Shown here piece after piece: positions 45,882-56,699 of a stretch of DNA of 64,000 bases. This stretch comes from Aquilaria yunnanensis. Its lineage: Eukaryota; Streptophyta; Magnoliopsida; Malvales; Thymelaeaceae. Below the pieces are notes generated by a model, which was given only the letters and a program-made list of their open reading frames with translations, made no database searches and was not told the DNA's origin. A program made the translations under genes and the position numbers. Positions within the stretch are counted from its first letter, which is position 1. Each line of letters opens with the position of its first letter. The stretch covers positions 8,618,001 to 8,682,000 of the forward strand of contig CM077596.1 of NCBI GenBank assembly GCA_039654915.1, given 5' to 3'.

Positions 45882-48580
45882 TCAGATAGGTGTGTTAACG
45901 GCCATTTGGAATTGCTCCGGGACACGAAGTAAAGGAGCCTGGACTGAACCGGGGTTGCCCAGCTGGCCACAGGCGGCCATCTTATCATCCCCTCTGCTTG
46001 GTCTCCAGAAAACCACGCAACCAGCTTTTGCCAAAATATTCCTGAACTCAATCATTTTTTCTTCGCTGCTTGGTCTAAACTGGGATCCACAATGAGGATT
46101 GAAAGAGATGAGGTTGATCTTGCATGGAATATCTTTAACAAGGTGACTAAGGCATTTTGCGTCCTCTATGCTGCAGACAGAGCCAGTAAACTGATGAGCA
46201 TATTATATAGGTCTTCTAATTTCATCATAATAGTCATATCGTAAAAAAGCAGATGCAGTGACAGATTCTTCATCTAGCTTGGTAAACATCATGAATACAG
46301 GTTTCGTGGATGGTACATGGAAGGCCAATACCTGTGAGGTATTATAACAAGCAACCAAGCAGGAAAACCTGATTACTTGCAGCTTTCCAGATGTACCTGG
46401 TTTGACTTACCACATATACTCTTCTAGCACATAAAGCTACTCACAGGGTACTCTTCTAAACCGAAGAACTTTTATGTTTACAGAGTTAAGCCATCATGCT
46501 CATTGAGATTTATGTAAGATTCAGGCATGAACCAGATTTTGCAGCGTAAATAGCTTCTAGTCCAAAGCCTCCTCTTTCATGCCCACAAACAAAAGGAACC
46601 AAAGAAGAACGAAGAGTATGGGTAAAGGGGGCAAACACAAAAGCAAAGAAGAAAATGCATAAACGTGATGAACTAAAATGATCTCATGGGCTATTTTATG
46701 CTAAGCAACTACACTTCAGGGAATGATAAATAAGATCCCACTGAATTCAATTCAATTCAGAATAAAAACCACCAAAAAGGGAACATTAATCTAACCTGTC
46801 ATTTATCCCCGCAAGCATTACATATTCAAACAGAACTTTGTAATTATGTTTGTGCTTAAGTTCCTCACGAAGTGTCTCAAGCAGCAGGCTTAATTTGAAC
46901 TTTCGATTAATTGGCATAACCCAGTTTCTCACCTGCATTTTTATTCCAGAGAAAAACTTATAACAAAGAAAATCTGTGGAACACAACAGTTACAAATAAT
47001 GACAGTATAATGAAAAAAAGAAAAGAACCTCATCAGTGGTTGCATTCAAACTAACAGCCAAGGCACAATTTGATTCACGCAGGAACCGTTTCAGCTGGGG
47101 AACAAGCCCACTTGTAGAAACAGTGACCTTACGAGGACTGAAGTGCAGGCCCTGTTCATGCACCATAATTCCAGCTGCTTTTATCACATTCTCAATATTA
47201 TGAAGCGGCTCTCCCATTCCCTATGAATATTCATTCAAGACCAACAGTTAAGAAATAAAAGATGTACTAAAAATTTCAATCACCAAAGAGAACAATCTAA
47301 GAAGGAAAATATGCTCCTAAGCCTATATAAAACACAAAATTATGATATTGCAGCACTGAATCAGATGCAACCATCTGACGTGCCCTCACTCTCTCTCTGT
47401 CTCTCCCCCTCCCTCCTCTCTCTCTGTCTCTCCAATCTGATTCTGATCAATGCCTAAAATAGTTCATACTGGAATTATTTGCCAACATGACAAATTAAAG
47501 TACTTACTTGAAAAAGTAAAGGACAGATGCCACCTTGGCAAACAAAAGAAAAAGCTGACAGCAAATTTCAAGTCCAAAGAAACCTCATTCAACAAGATAA
47601 AGAAACCTCATTCAACAAGATACCAATTACAGGCCACACAAAATATAATCTCGAGTATTGTCAGCTAGCCATGGAAGGGTGCATACCATAAAGACAACAT
47701 TGGTGATCGGACCGAGCTCAGCTGAGAGAAGTCGGCGAGCAAATACAGCCTGCTCCACTATCTCAGCAGTGGTCAGATGCCTCCTCAAACCCATCCTGTG
47801 CATCAGAATCACTTAATTACATTTTTGGGAATCAATTAATGGTGAGGAAACCGGCACGAAGATAGAAAAGGAACACTTGCCGCCCAGTGTAACAAAACTG
47901 GCAGTTCATGGCACAACCCACTTGGCTGGAAACACAGACGGTGTTTCTGCCCCTATCACAGGGAATGACAACTGTTTCTATCACCAGCCCATCCTCCAGG
48001 GAGAACAAAATCTGCAACCCACCTGTGTGAGCTCCACATGAGAAAGAACTTTAGACAAGATCCAGAAACGAGCCAAAAGGAACAACTGGATTGTACCTTT
48101 CGAGTCCCATCTGAAGCAGTAACGATATCTTTCAAAGACAAGGACTTGAATTGAGCATTTTCGCTCAGCATACGCTTGAAATCCTTGTTAAGACCATCAA
48201 GCTCATCGACATGGTATGCCCAAATGCGATCCCCATAAAGGCGCTTCCAGAGCATCAAAGCCTGACCAGGTCTGAAGCCCTGCGATTGAACCCATTCCTA
48301 CAACAACAGGAAACCGAACTACATCCGAAAGAAATCCAACCCAGATGGCGTGACAAACAGATGAACAAATCGGGAAGCTAGGAATTACTTCTAGTTGGGA
48401 GAAGGTCATTCCTTTGAGAAGCACCTTGGAGGGCTCGTCGTGGTGAACGGCGGCACAGCGAGCTTGGTTTAAGAGGGAAATGGAGCGACGGCGGCCGAAG
48501 GAAATGAGCTGAGATGCTTGGGAAGAAGAAGAAAAACGAAGAAGAGGGTTGGCGGGTTTGGGAGCCACCGAGGCCGCCAT
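45882..48580 (-). CDS. RlmN-like radical SAM RNA methyltransferase, 7 exons, about 416 aa
   Basis: Minus-strand exons: 48580-48389, 48297-48097, 48011-47881, 47795-47687, 47220-47029, 46932-46796, 46170-45882; phase is kept and the join is 1251 nt. The radical SAM cluster motif CxxxCxxC is C-AMN-C-QF-C at residues 164, 168 and 171. GMGEP (212-216) is the SAM-binding glycine motif, and the family's methyl-carrier cysteine lies in ACGQL (Cys 388). Bacterial RlmN methylates C2 of A2503 in 23S rRNA and A37 in some tRNAs by a protein-bound methyl intermediate. The first 50 residues are rich in Ser, Ala and Arg with few acids, like a plastid transit peptide, so a chloroplast role is inferred. Starts further upstream in frame (Met at 48586, 48601, 48607, 48652) are possible; 48580 was chosen because MAASVAPKP is a typical transit start. 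Intron 3 begins with GC. Plants have several paralogues, so no symbol is given. Confidence 0.9.
47385..47440. repeat. (CT)n-rich tract in intron 4 of the RlmN-like gene
   Basis: ctctctctctgtctctccccctccctcctctctctctgtctctcc is a pyrimidine microsatellite on the plus strand, that is, a purine tract in the transcript of the minus-strand gene. Confidence 0.75.
47796..47880 (-). other. GC-AG intron 3 of the RlmN-like gene
   Basis: Between exon 3 (ends 47881) and exon 4 (starts 47795) the donor reads GCAAGT and the acceptor CACAG. Use of the nearby GT three bases on would put exon 4 out of frame; the GC donor gives the conserved join [12 protein letters not shown]. The intron has 85 bp. Confidence 0.85.
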
Positions 48581-48652
48581 TCGCATCCACACATACCCCA
48601 TCTCCATCTTCTTTTGCTGCTTTCGGCAGTGACCTGACCCGATGGCCAGCAA

Positions 48653-49359
48653 CGAAGTTCAAAAATCGGAACTCGCTCTTGGTATTACATAGGCTAAAAT
48701 ATATCTTTAGCCCCCAAACTCGGTCAACCAGGACACTTAGCCCCCTGAACTTTAAATCGGGGCAATTCAGCCCCTAAGCTTGGTAAAGTGGGCCAGTCAA
48801 CCCCTTTGACTTGCACTCTTTGTCATGTGATTTCAGACCAAGGAATGCCATCGTCCTCCATCGGCACCACCGCCACATCCTTTACGCTTGATCGGAGTTG
48901 TCAACAAGCTGCTACAGTGCCATGATCTCATTGGGTTCAAGGAATTTACCATATTGGCACAAGAATGGACCCTTTTCTAGGTGGCTTCAATCAGATCCAG
49001 GCAATCACCGACGTCCTCAAGAACCATCAAGGCTGGTACTCCATATTGCAAGTCTATTGTGGAACCAAAGACCATGATTCCATAAAAAAAAAGTTGCCTT
49101 TTCCAATTTCATCTTCCAACTCATCACCCAAGCTTGGGCGCACTAGCTCCAACGTCTCTAGGAAATCGTTGTATGATAGATGGTTGGGCTCATTCATGAT
49201 GGTCGATTGTTCCATCGACTACACGATCAGATTGACGATGATGTAAGCTGAGCGAGAAAATAGGATCTACACGGTCAAAATTCAAGCTCGAGAAAAGCTT
49301 TTGAGGGAAATAGGCCCTTTAGGCAACTCAACAGTCAATGTCTTGAGAAGGAAGATGGC
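48653..49359. other. Region between RlmN-like gene and LINE
   Basis: 48695-48830 (tttagcccccaaactcgg, ttagccccctgaactt, attcagcccctaag) looks like one long terminal repeat of a Mutator-like element, but no inverse partner was found before 49360. An open frame at 48965-49246 (93 codons, DVLKNHQGWYSILQVYCG) is not recognised and could be a captured fragment. The left edge must contain the promoter of the RlmN-like gene. Confidence 0.35.
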
Positions 49360-49399
49360 TTATTTGTAAAGTTTATAAACTCGGGGTATTCCTGTTACA

Positions 49400-50442
49400 G
49401 CAATATGCAGAAGCATGGAAAAACTTAGAATTGGAATCACCTTCCTTTAACCATTAGAGCTATGAGCATTGTTTCCACATCACCTCTTCTCGATGTAGTG
49501 ACTAAAAAAGCTCCCATTTGGCTTATTGCCTTTTCTGGAAATTCTTCGCCATTGGTTCATCCAAACCAACCTTTCTGACAAGCTTCTCCAAGCATTTGAT
49601 TTCCAGTTGTACATGTCTAAATTCTCTCTCATTCTAGATTTTATGTGTTCAAGTAACATTCTTGATCCTACTTGAAATAGGCACCCCTCAATTGCCTGCT
49701 TATTGGCCTATCCATACTTCCTCAACCACAGACATATAAGCCTTTCATCTAAGCCATATTTCCTTAAACTAAAGTAGCTTACCTTATTTTCGTCTTTGCA
49801 CAGGTCTCCATCATTTCAAAATCAAAGCATAATGATCTAAGAAAAAAGGCTAGATGATGCTAAATAAAAGCTTTCTAAAACAAATCAGTCCAACTTGCCG
49901 ACTTAATGACTTGGTCCAAACGGCACCAAATTACCTCACTTCTTTTCCTAACTCCTGATCAGGTATAGTCCGAGCCCTTATATCCTAAATCCTTAAGTTG
50001 ACAAGAATTTAGGCAGTCCTAAAAACCCTGCATTAAATGGACATTCCTTGATTCACCCCCTAGCTTTTCTTCCAAATAAAGAATCTTATTAAAATCACCT
50101 CTGCATACCCAAGACAACCATGAGCTTAAATGGAGAAAGCACAATAATCTCCACGTCTCCTTTCACTGTGCCTAATTCACCACACCATAGACACCTATGG
50201 TGTTTTAAATAAGACAGCAACCTCACTTGAACATCTAAGTTCCATAAAAAAGCTAAATTCACAAACCTCTCATCACTACTAATTCCAAACATATGCATAA
50301 ACCCACACTCCAACTAAATAGATTTCATCCGCTTCTTCGGCAACCAAGTTTCACACATAAAGGGCAACTCCAGTCGGTCTCCCTATAGGTGTTTTCTTGG
50401 CTCCTAAACTGATCAAGAATCTAGAGAACCTCGACAATTCAT
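49400..50442 (-). pseudogene. LINE ORF2 remnant: endonuclease and start of RT region
   Basis: The minus strand reads MNCRG at 50442, the usual plant L1 endonuclease start, then CETW, a GDFN-like box near 50090, EKLGGESR, DLGYKGSDYT and RLDQV, and finally EEVMWKQCS and WLKEGDSNSKFFH near 49510-49420, the segment that precedes the RT domain. Many stops and shifts break it. No RT motif (FADD) follows. Confidence 0.75.
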
Positions 50443-51057
50443 AAAGGTGAGACCCATGGTGATTGGTGAGTTTAAGAGACAAGCTCTATTACTAATCATT
50501 ACTCCTTCATCTTTTACCATCCTCTTCGTTCATAAAACCATGTTCTATACCTTACTTTCTTCTGCTCTACTAAGTCGAAATAACAACCCCATTCACCCTC
50601 TCCTAGGCTACTGCCATGGTCTGATGAGCTAGCTATTTCTAATGAGTTACACTACTTGCACTTGTATGACTTTTGTCAACATTGGAATGAATCAATACTT
50701 GAGCCACCCGCTACATAGTATCATCTAGAGAAATAGAAATTAGGGCTGCCATTCATTTCATATTGGCCTCCTTTATTGTGCCAAGTACTTTCACCATGTG
50801 TGATCGAGTATTGGGAATTTTGGAGCCCAATGAATCTGCTTTAGACTTGTCCCTAATGATAGTAGCTCCTACCGGGACCCTATCCTTACTAGTTTAAGTT
50901 CTGTCATCTTCCAAAACCTCCTCAGTAACAGACTTGGACTTCATATGATCAAGACAAGGTACTAAGTCTAGGCCAGTACCTTTAACATTTTCTCCTAACC
51001 TTCCTAACTATCCCCACTTATTTGTTTGTCCAAATCCAATTGACTTCTGGCCTTACC

Positions 51058-53747
51058 TAACACAGCCCCTCGTGGAACTGCCTAAGAAGCCTATGGGAAC
51101 TTGTCCCACACTAGTCACAATTGGCTAATTAATTACGTGAACACTAGTTAAAACCTTTTTGCTTCTAGTTAATTAATCCTATTATGCAATCATGCATGAG
51201 TATGTGATTTGACTTAATCAATAAAATAAGTAATAAAGTATAAACATAAATCATAAAACATTGTTGGGCTTTCCACTAAAATCCAAGTTTCAAAGTAGTC
51301 AAAGCATACAACATAACCATGGAATTTAAATACACATAATCAATCGTGTGCAAGCATCCATACAAAAGTATACTATACTTATACCTAAGAGGGACTATAG
51401 AGTACACTACTCAATATGAACATTTGAGGCAAACTAGTGTATGAAAACTATACACCGAACAACATTACTGAGATCCATAACTAAGCTTCCACCTTAGAGC
51501 AACTCCCAGTGGCAAGCTCTAAAGCCCTCCCTTGTGCTTCACTAGTCTCTATTAGCTAAAAAAAGACAACTGTAGTTAGTACCATAACTTAACCAACATG
51601 CAAACCCCAAACTAGAATCATAAAGATTCAAATAAACCATATACCTACTTATGAGCCTAGCTCAACAACCCTCAATGGTTGTTGGCTCAACAACACCCAA
51701 AATTGCACAACAAAAGCTAAGAGAGTGAGAATCAAAGATTCTCAGTAAGCTATCCTTCAATCTGCAAGAAAAATACTAAGGACATACATATACATATAAT
51801 ATATGAGGTCTACTGCACACGCATGCAGTCTGAGGGCTAACATATGCGCATATATTCGAGTCCCTTAGGACCCCTCCTCTTCCTAGTCTTCTCACGTTTC
51901 TCACTTCATGCCTAGTGAGTTTTGGCCCCTAACTCACTTCTAGTAAGCCTTATCTTACCGATGCAGTAACCTTAAACTTCCCTTGGTTGTTGTGCAGGTG
52001 AACATGGTGGATGCACCTCGCCTGAGTTCCAAGGAACTTGCTAGGTGTACTAAGCCTCCACAAAGTGCCTCAAGTACTTAGACTTTTCTAGGTCACTTAT
52101 GTATTAAGCCTTCACCTTAAAACCTTACCAAGAGTGTACTAGGTTTTCACTTGCACCTCAAGTAATCTTGCCTAGGCCACAAGTTCACTAAACCTTCACT
52201 TAAGGCACTTACCTATCCACCATTACTTGGTTCATCCTAGTGGAATGACAATGATCATGGTTGGACTCATAAATTCTATGTTCCATTGGACCCTCCTAGG
52301 TGAACTAGAGTTCCCACATCGGGTCCTCAAACCTGAAGGTTCAACTTAGGCTCCCGATGGTACTAAACCCTTCACCCAACTAAACGTGCTCTAATGTGAC
52401 CAATTATACCCTCACTTTGAGTGAAAACACCACTAAACCTAGTCTAAATCATCCTTTGGAAAAACAAAGGAATGGTAGCCCTTTCTCTTAGCTTCACATA
52501 GAATTTTGAATCGTCTCAATCGGACACCTGAGCGAAAAGTTATGGCAAAAATACTGTAGCATGACAATGTTGTTGAGTGCTAGCACCTAAGCTCCAAAAC
52601 CGGCGTTGAGGCGCCAAAATCCATTTTTCTTCTAGTTCCAAATGGGGTCCTGGGCACTGCAATGCCACATGGCACCTAGGCACCAAGTCTTCAAGGTCTA
52701 AACCTTCTCCTACGTGCTTAAGACTCTTTGGGAGCTTCCAATGCCTCCCAATGGCCCTAGGAACACCTTCACTTGCCTCAAACCTGCATCTACACATACA
52801 CTAGGCCACAGTACACCATTTCCTCAAGCTCTTGGTGCCCCATAACACCACACTAAGCTTGAATTCATCAATAGTCCAACATAACCTATACTATCCACCA
52901 ACCTTTATCATCCACAAAACTACTTGAATTCTACCACAAGCAAGTTATGAATGACATAAAACAAACATGGATTTTAAATCCCTTACCTCAATTAACCTTG
53001 AACTAGCAACAATCAAGCACCACAAGCCAAAAACATCACAATCCAAGGCTCCACTAAGGATTTTCCTAGGTTCCAAAGCAATACAAGGTTCATAGCACTA
53101 AATTAGCACAATCGCATCAAAACCTAAGCTTGATTAAGCTCAAGAAACATGAAAACTTCAGGAACAAAGAGTTACCTCACGAAACCAACTTACCCAAGGT
53201 GAAAAATGCCCCTCCAAGCTTCAAAACATGGAAAAAAAATGCAAAGCAAGAACCAATCCACTTGGGCACTACGAAAGCTCTTCAATTTTGCCAAGAAATC
53301 ATGAAATTGGAAAGATTTAAGCAAAAGATGGAGAAAGGAAGAGAGGGTTGCGACTTTGAGTTAGAAGAATGAGTGAATAGTGCCAAAATCCCCTTCCCCA
53401 ACAAGTTTAAATAGCCATAAAGCCCACCCTTCAAACTTTTTTAAAACTTGCAAAAATACCCCACCTCTAAATAGTAACTAGGATATTTAATCAGTTAGTA
53501 AAAAATACTAACTTAGGCTTTGGGATTTTCAAAACACCATTTTTACTCCTGGGATTCATCCCGACCCTTCGGGGTACAAAACGAACATTTTGCCATCGGG
53601 CAAACCTAGTGCCATAAACCACTTGGAATCAACTAAACCTTGAGTGACTTACTTGATTTTGCTAATCCACATTTAATTAAGATATTTAAGTTAGATATTT
53701 ATGAACTTACCTTTCTCACCAAACATTCCGTTATGAGGGCTATAACA
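51058..53747 (-). repeat. Probable solo LTR of a Ty3/gypsy element inserted in the LINE
   Basis: The minus strand starts TGTTATAGCCCTCATAACGG at 53747, typical of long chromovirus (Del/Tekay-like) LTRs, and has a TATA-like ggctatttaaac near 53412. The 5-bp string ttacc occurs at 51053-51057 and 53748-53752, a possible target duplication. Removing the segment makes the LINE continuous. The other end (tgtgtta on the minus strand) lacks the usual CA, so the boundary is uncertain. No protein-coding frame was recognised inside. Confidence 0.45.
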
Positions 53748-53789
53748 TTACCGATGAAAGAGACTTTGACATTATCCCCTGGCCAAGTG

Positions 53790-54364
53790 TTTGACCTTGA
53801 CACTGCCACAGTAAATGAGCGTTCCATACTCTAGCGATGTCCCTCTCCCAACATTATTCTAGCTCGGTTGTTCAACAGGAAATCCTTCATCCATTCATCA
53901 TATTATTCAGTTCCTTCACGAATTTCACACTATTTATTGACTTGGCTAAATGTACCACATTAAATGCAAAAGTGTTGTAGCCTTTCATACATAAACTGAA
54001 TGAAAGACTCTTCTTTATTCTTCGGGCGGTACAACCCCACACATAATAATGGTTTGAGCACATCCACCTCTACTTTAAATCACAAGAAATGCCCATTTAG
54101 ATGACCATTTTGTGTGTCATTCTTCTTAACAACAACTTTAATTACTTTTCTGATCAATTCCCCAAACTTCTTGGTGATCTTAGGACACATAAACCCAATT
54201 GGAACATTGTACGCTCTAACCTTAAAAAAGGAAGATAGCAACTTAGTCAGTCTAGGGTTTTCATCACATTCAATCTCCTTCAAAAGGAGGATATGCTTAT
54301 TAAATAACCAAGATGCACCATCCAAAACCCTAGCAACATTGCCTCTCATCTTGAACATGAACAC
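53790..54364 (-). pseudogene. LINE ORF1 remnant (DUF4283 and zinc knuckle)
   Basis: The open part (54364-54080) has the DUF4283 pattern: MFMFKMRGNVARVLDGASWLF, then HILLLKEIE, then a VPIGFM box. Downstream, after a stop, YERLQHFCI*CG gives the zinc-knuckle region near 53930, with the stop inside it. This architecture belongs to ORF1 of plant L1-type LINEs. Confidence 0.7.
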
Positions 54365-54440
54365 AAACTATTGTCATCGATCACCTTTGCCACAATCCCA
54401 CTTGCAAGCCTCCAGACTTCTTGTTACCCACTGTACTTAG

Positions 54441-55836
54441 ATCCAAAGCAACCTCCAGATCAAGGCTAATTTTTTCCTCTTCCATCAGTGACAGATTACG
54501 TCATTGGTTCGTTGCCCCATCTCCTGTTTGTCCATCATAGTGCCTCCATTCACCAAGAAGACAAACCTTTGCACACACACAAGTGTCCTCACTTAAAAAG
54601 AGATGCACTCACCCCAACCCTCAAAGGACTGTAGACTTATAGTTTTTAAATATAATTTTTCAAAAAATTTTAATCAAATAATAATATAAATAAATTCAAG
54701 TCAAACTTAAGTAAAAAAATTGAAATAGAGTAGAAAGCTTGGGATAGAGGGAGTACCCACCCTCTCTCTACTACCTGCAAACATTGTGCCACCTCATGGT
54801 CACCCCACACCATCTTCCCTGGCATCACCATTAGTCAACGATGCCAAATACGAGGGAAGATCCCATTTTGTAAAACTATCCTCTCCACCGATCTCGCACT
54901 TTCCACATCGTGTCTTCATCCACAATCCACCATTGGCCACAGTGCGCCCATCTGCAAGCTGCCACCATAGCCATACTTAAAACTTAGCCCAAACCACTGC
55001 CTATGCCACCAGGAATCGAAGATCAAAGAGATGAGAGAGAGACACACGAAACAAGTCATAGCCAATCTAGGAACCCGATTCTTAACCCGGTTCCTCAACC
55101 TAGTTAGCTTTCTAGGTAAATCATGCTAAGGTCCCTATATCTTTAGCATTGTTCATTCAGGTCCTTAACTCTTGTCTTTTTTGCAAAATAGCACTAACAA
55201 CACTTCTTAAACTTTTATTTTTATTAGACGTTTGTTTATTTATTTATTTTAGCCATAACTAGTTTGAAATTTTAATAATACATAGAAATAAATTTAGGAT
55301 TTTTTATCCAATTTTTTAAATAATTTATTTACTTCAATTTCTAAAAAATAGAAAATTAATTAAACTAAGGTGATAGAATACTTAATAATTTTTTTAAAAA
55401 ATTGTTCTTGATAGACTTGGTAAAGCCCCTAAGGCAGATTTATATGTTCAAATCTGACTGGTCTAGTAAGACACATGGTTTGAAAAATATGTCCTTTTCA
55501 AATTATTGATGAATTTGAGAAAATTCCAAAATCAAATTTAAGGACATCTAAATAACTTCTACATTCACTTGATCTAGTACTAAACATTAAACAAAAATTA
55601 AATTTGTGTTATCAAGGATTAGATATTAGAAAAAGAAACACTTATAAAAAAGTAAAATTGAAACCCCAATATCGATTTTTTGGGCACTAAAGGATGTCTA
55701 ATTTTCCCTTGTGTAATTGACTCATGAACCTTGAAATCTCTCATAGACCATATAAGATATCGAATCAACCTAGATGTAAACTAATTGATAGCAACTCCTA
55801 GAACATGTTGCTACAGTTGATATGGTTGTTCTTTAG
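54441..55836. other. LINE upstream region and AT-rich spacer
   Basis: 54441-54800 may be LINE 5' sequence. 54786-55098 has short Pro/Ser-rich or basic frames with no known match. 55100-55836 is strongly AT-rich with no gene seen. The target site of gypsy element 2 lies at its right edge; the 5 bases before the LTR are tttag (55832-55836). Confidence 0.35.
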
Positions 55837-56699
55837 TCTGATAACCAAAGGGCTATTACCCTTCAAACCCCCAAGCTTTGACGAAGCACCACCCTCGGAA
55901 AAAGACGAGCATCACCCTCGAAGAATGTGAATACCAACCTCAGGAAAAGACTGTCCGCAGTTCTTGACCCCTGACCTTGGTAACCCACCATTACCTTCGG
56001 GGAATAACAGGACTGACCTCGGGAACATGGTACACAACCACCATCAGTAAGATGACCTGACCAACTTCGGGAGAAGTAGGTTCACCATCCTCTGCAAGGG
56101 AAAACATCCTCCGAAGTAGATCCCCTGTGCCGAGGGGCCTCCCGAATAACTGGAGCAACCTCGGCGAGAAGCCCTCATATCCCGAAGAGGTCTCTTTCAC
56201 CGAAGAAATCTTGTGAACACGATAAAAACGGTTAAGGAGCCTCTGACATAGAGACCTCACACACGCCCTTGACACACAGACTTCCCACGGCCCTAACTTC
56301 TGGCTAGAACGGCCTATGGCCAGCTGGAGGTCCCCATCCCTGAAGGTACGGACCGTATCCGACCGAACGAGTGTCATGATCTGAGCGAGCTGTGTCAAAT
56401 GGACTTCTCTTAACGCCCTCTTATAAATACTTGGGAAACGACCTTGGTAAGATAGAAGAGACTAAACTCCTAAGAGAACTCTACTCTTTACTCTCCAATT
56501 CACTATTCTTTACTTGCCAAATACTGACTTGGGCGTCGGAGGCTCCTCCCCCGGAAACACATTCCGGGGACCTCCTAACCCCTGTTCTTTTGAGTGTTTC
56601 AGGCAATTTCACGACGGAAGTCTCTTTTGCCAGCATCTCCCTACCAGAAGTCCCTTTCAGGCCTATCATGTCATACAACGAAAATGCCAATGGGTATCA
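55837..56699 (+). repeat. 5' LTR of gypsy element 2 (863 bp)
   Basis: Starts tctgataaccaaag, aligned with TGTGATAGCCAAAG of element 1, so the terminal TG has become TC. Ends gggtatca before the primer site. TATA at 56421. There is a single copy of the 3' segment that is duplicated as a 127-bp unit in element 1. Confidence 0.85.
56421..56430 (+). promoter_or_regulatory. TATA box of the element 2 LTR
   Basis: ttataaatac occupies the same place relative to the downstream actgacttgggcgtcgga block (56521) as the TATA box of element 1. Confidence 0.7.

Larger units (their letters stand above)
49360..54440 (-). mobile_element. L1-type plant LINE, lacking its RT end, split by an insertion
   Basis: On the minus strand an ORF1 with a DUF4283-like domain and zinc knuckle (54364 to about 53790) is followed, after a 2.7-kb foreign segment (51058-53747), by the spacer and the start of ORF2: AP endonuclease (50442 to about 49640) and the first part of the RT region (to about 49400). 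Similarity ends there, so the reverse transcriptase, 3' untranslated region and poly(A) tail are missing. LINE copies are usually 5'-truncated; loss of the 3' end points to a later deletion. Confidence 0.75.

Noticed and set aside
48695..48840. Mutator-like terminal repeat (tttagcccccaaactcgg)
   Set aside because: No matching inverted end was found in the following kilobases, so no element can be delimited.
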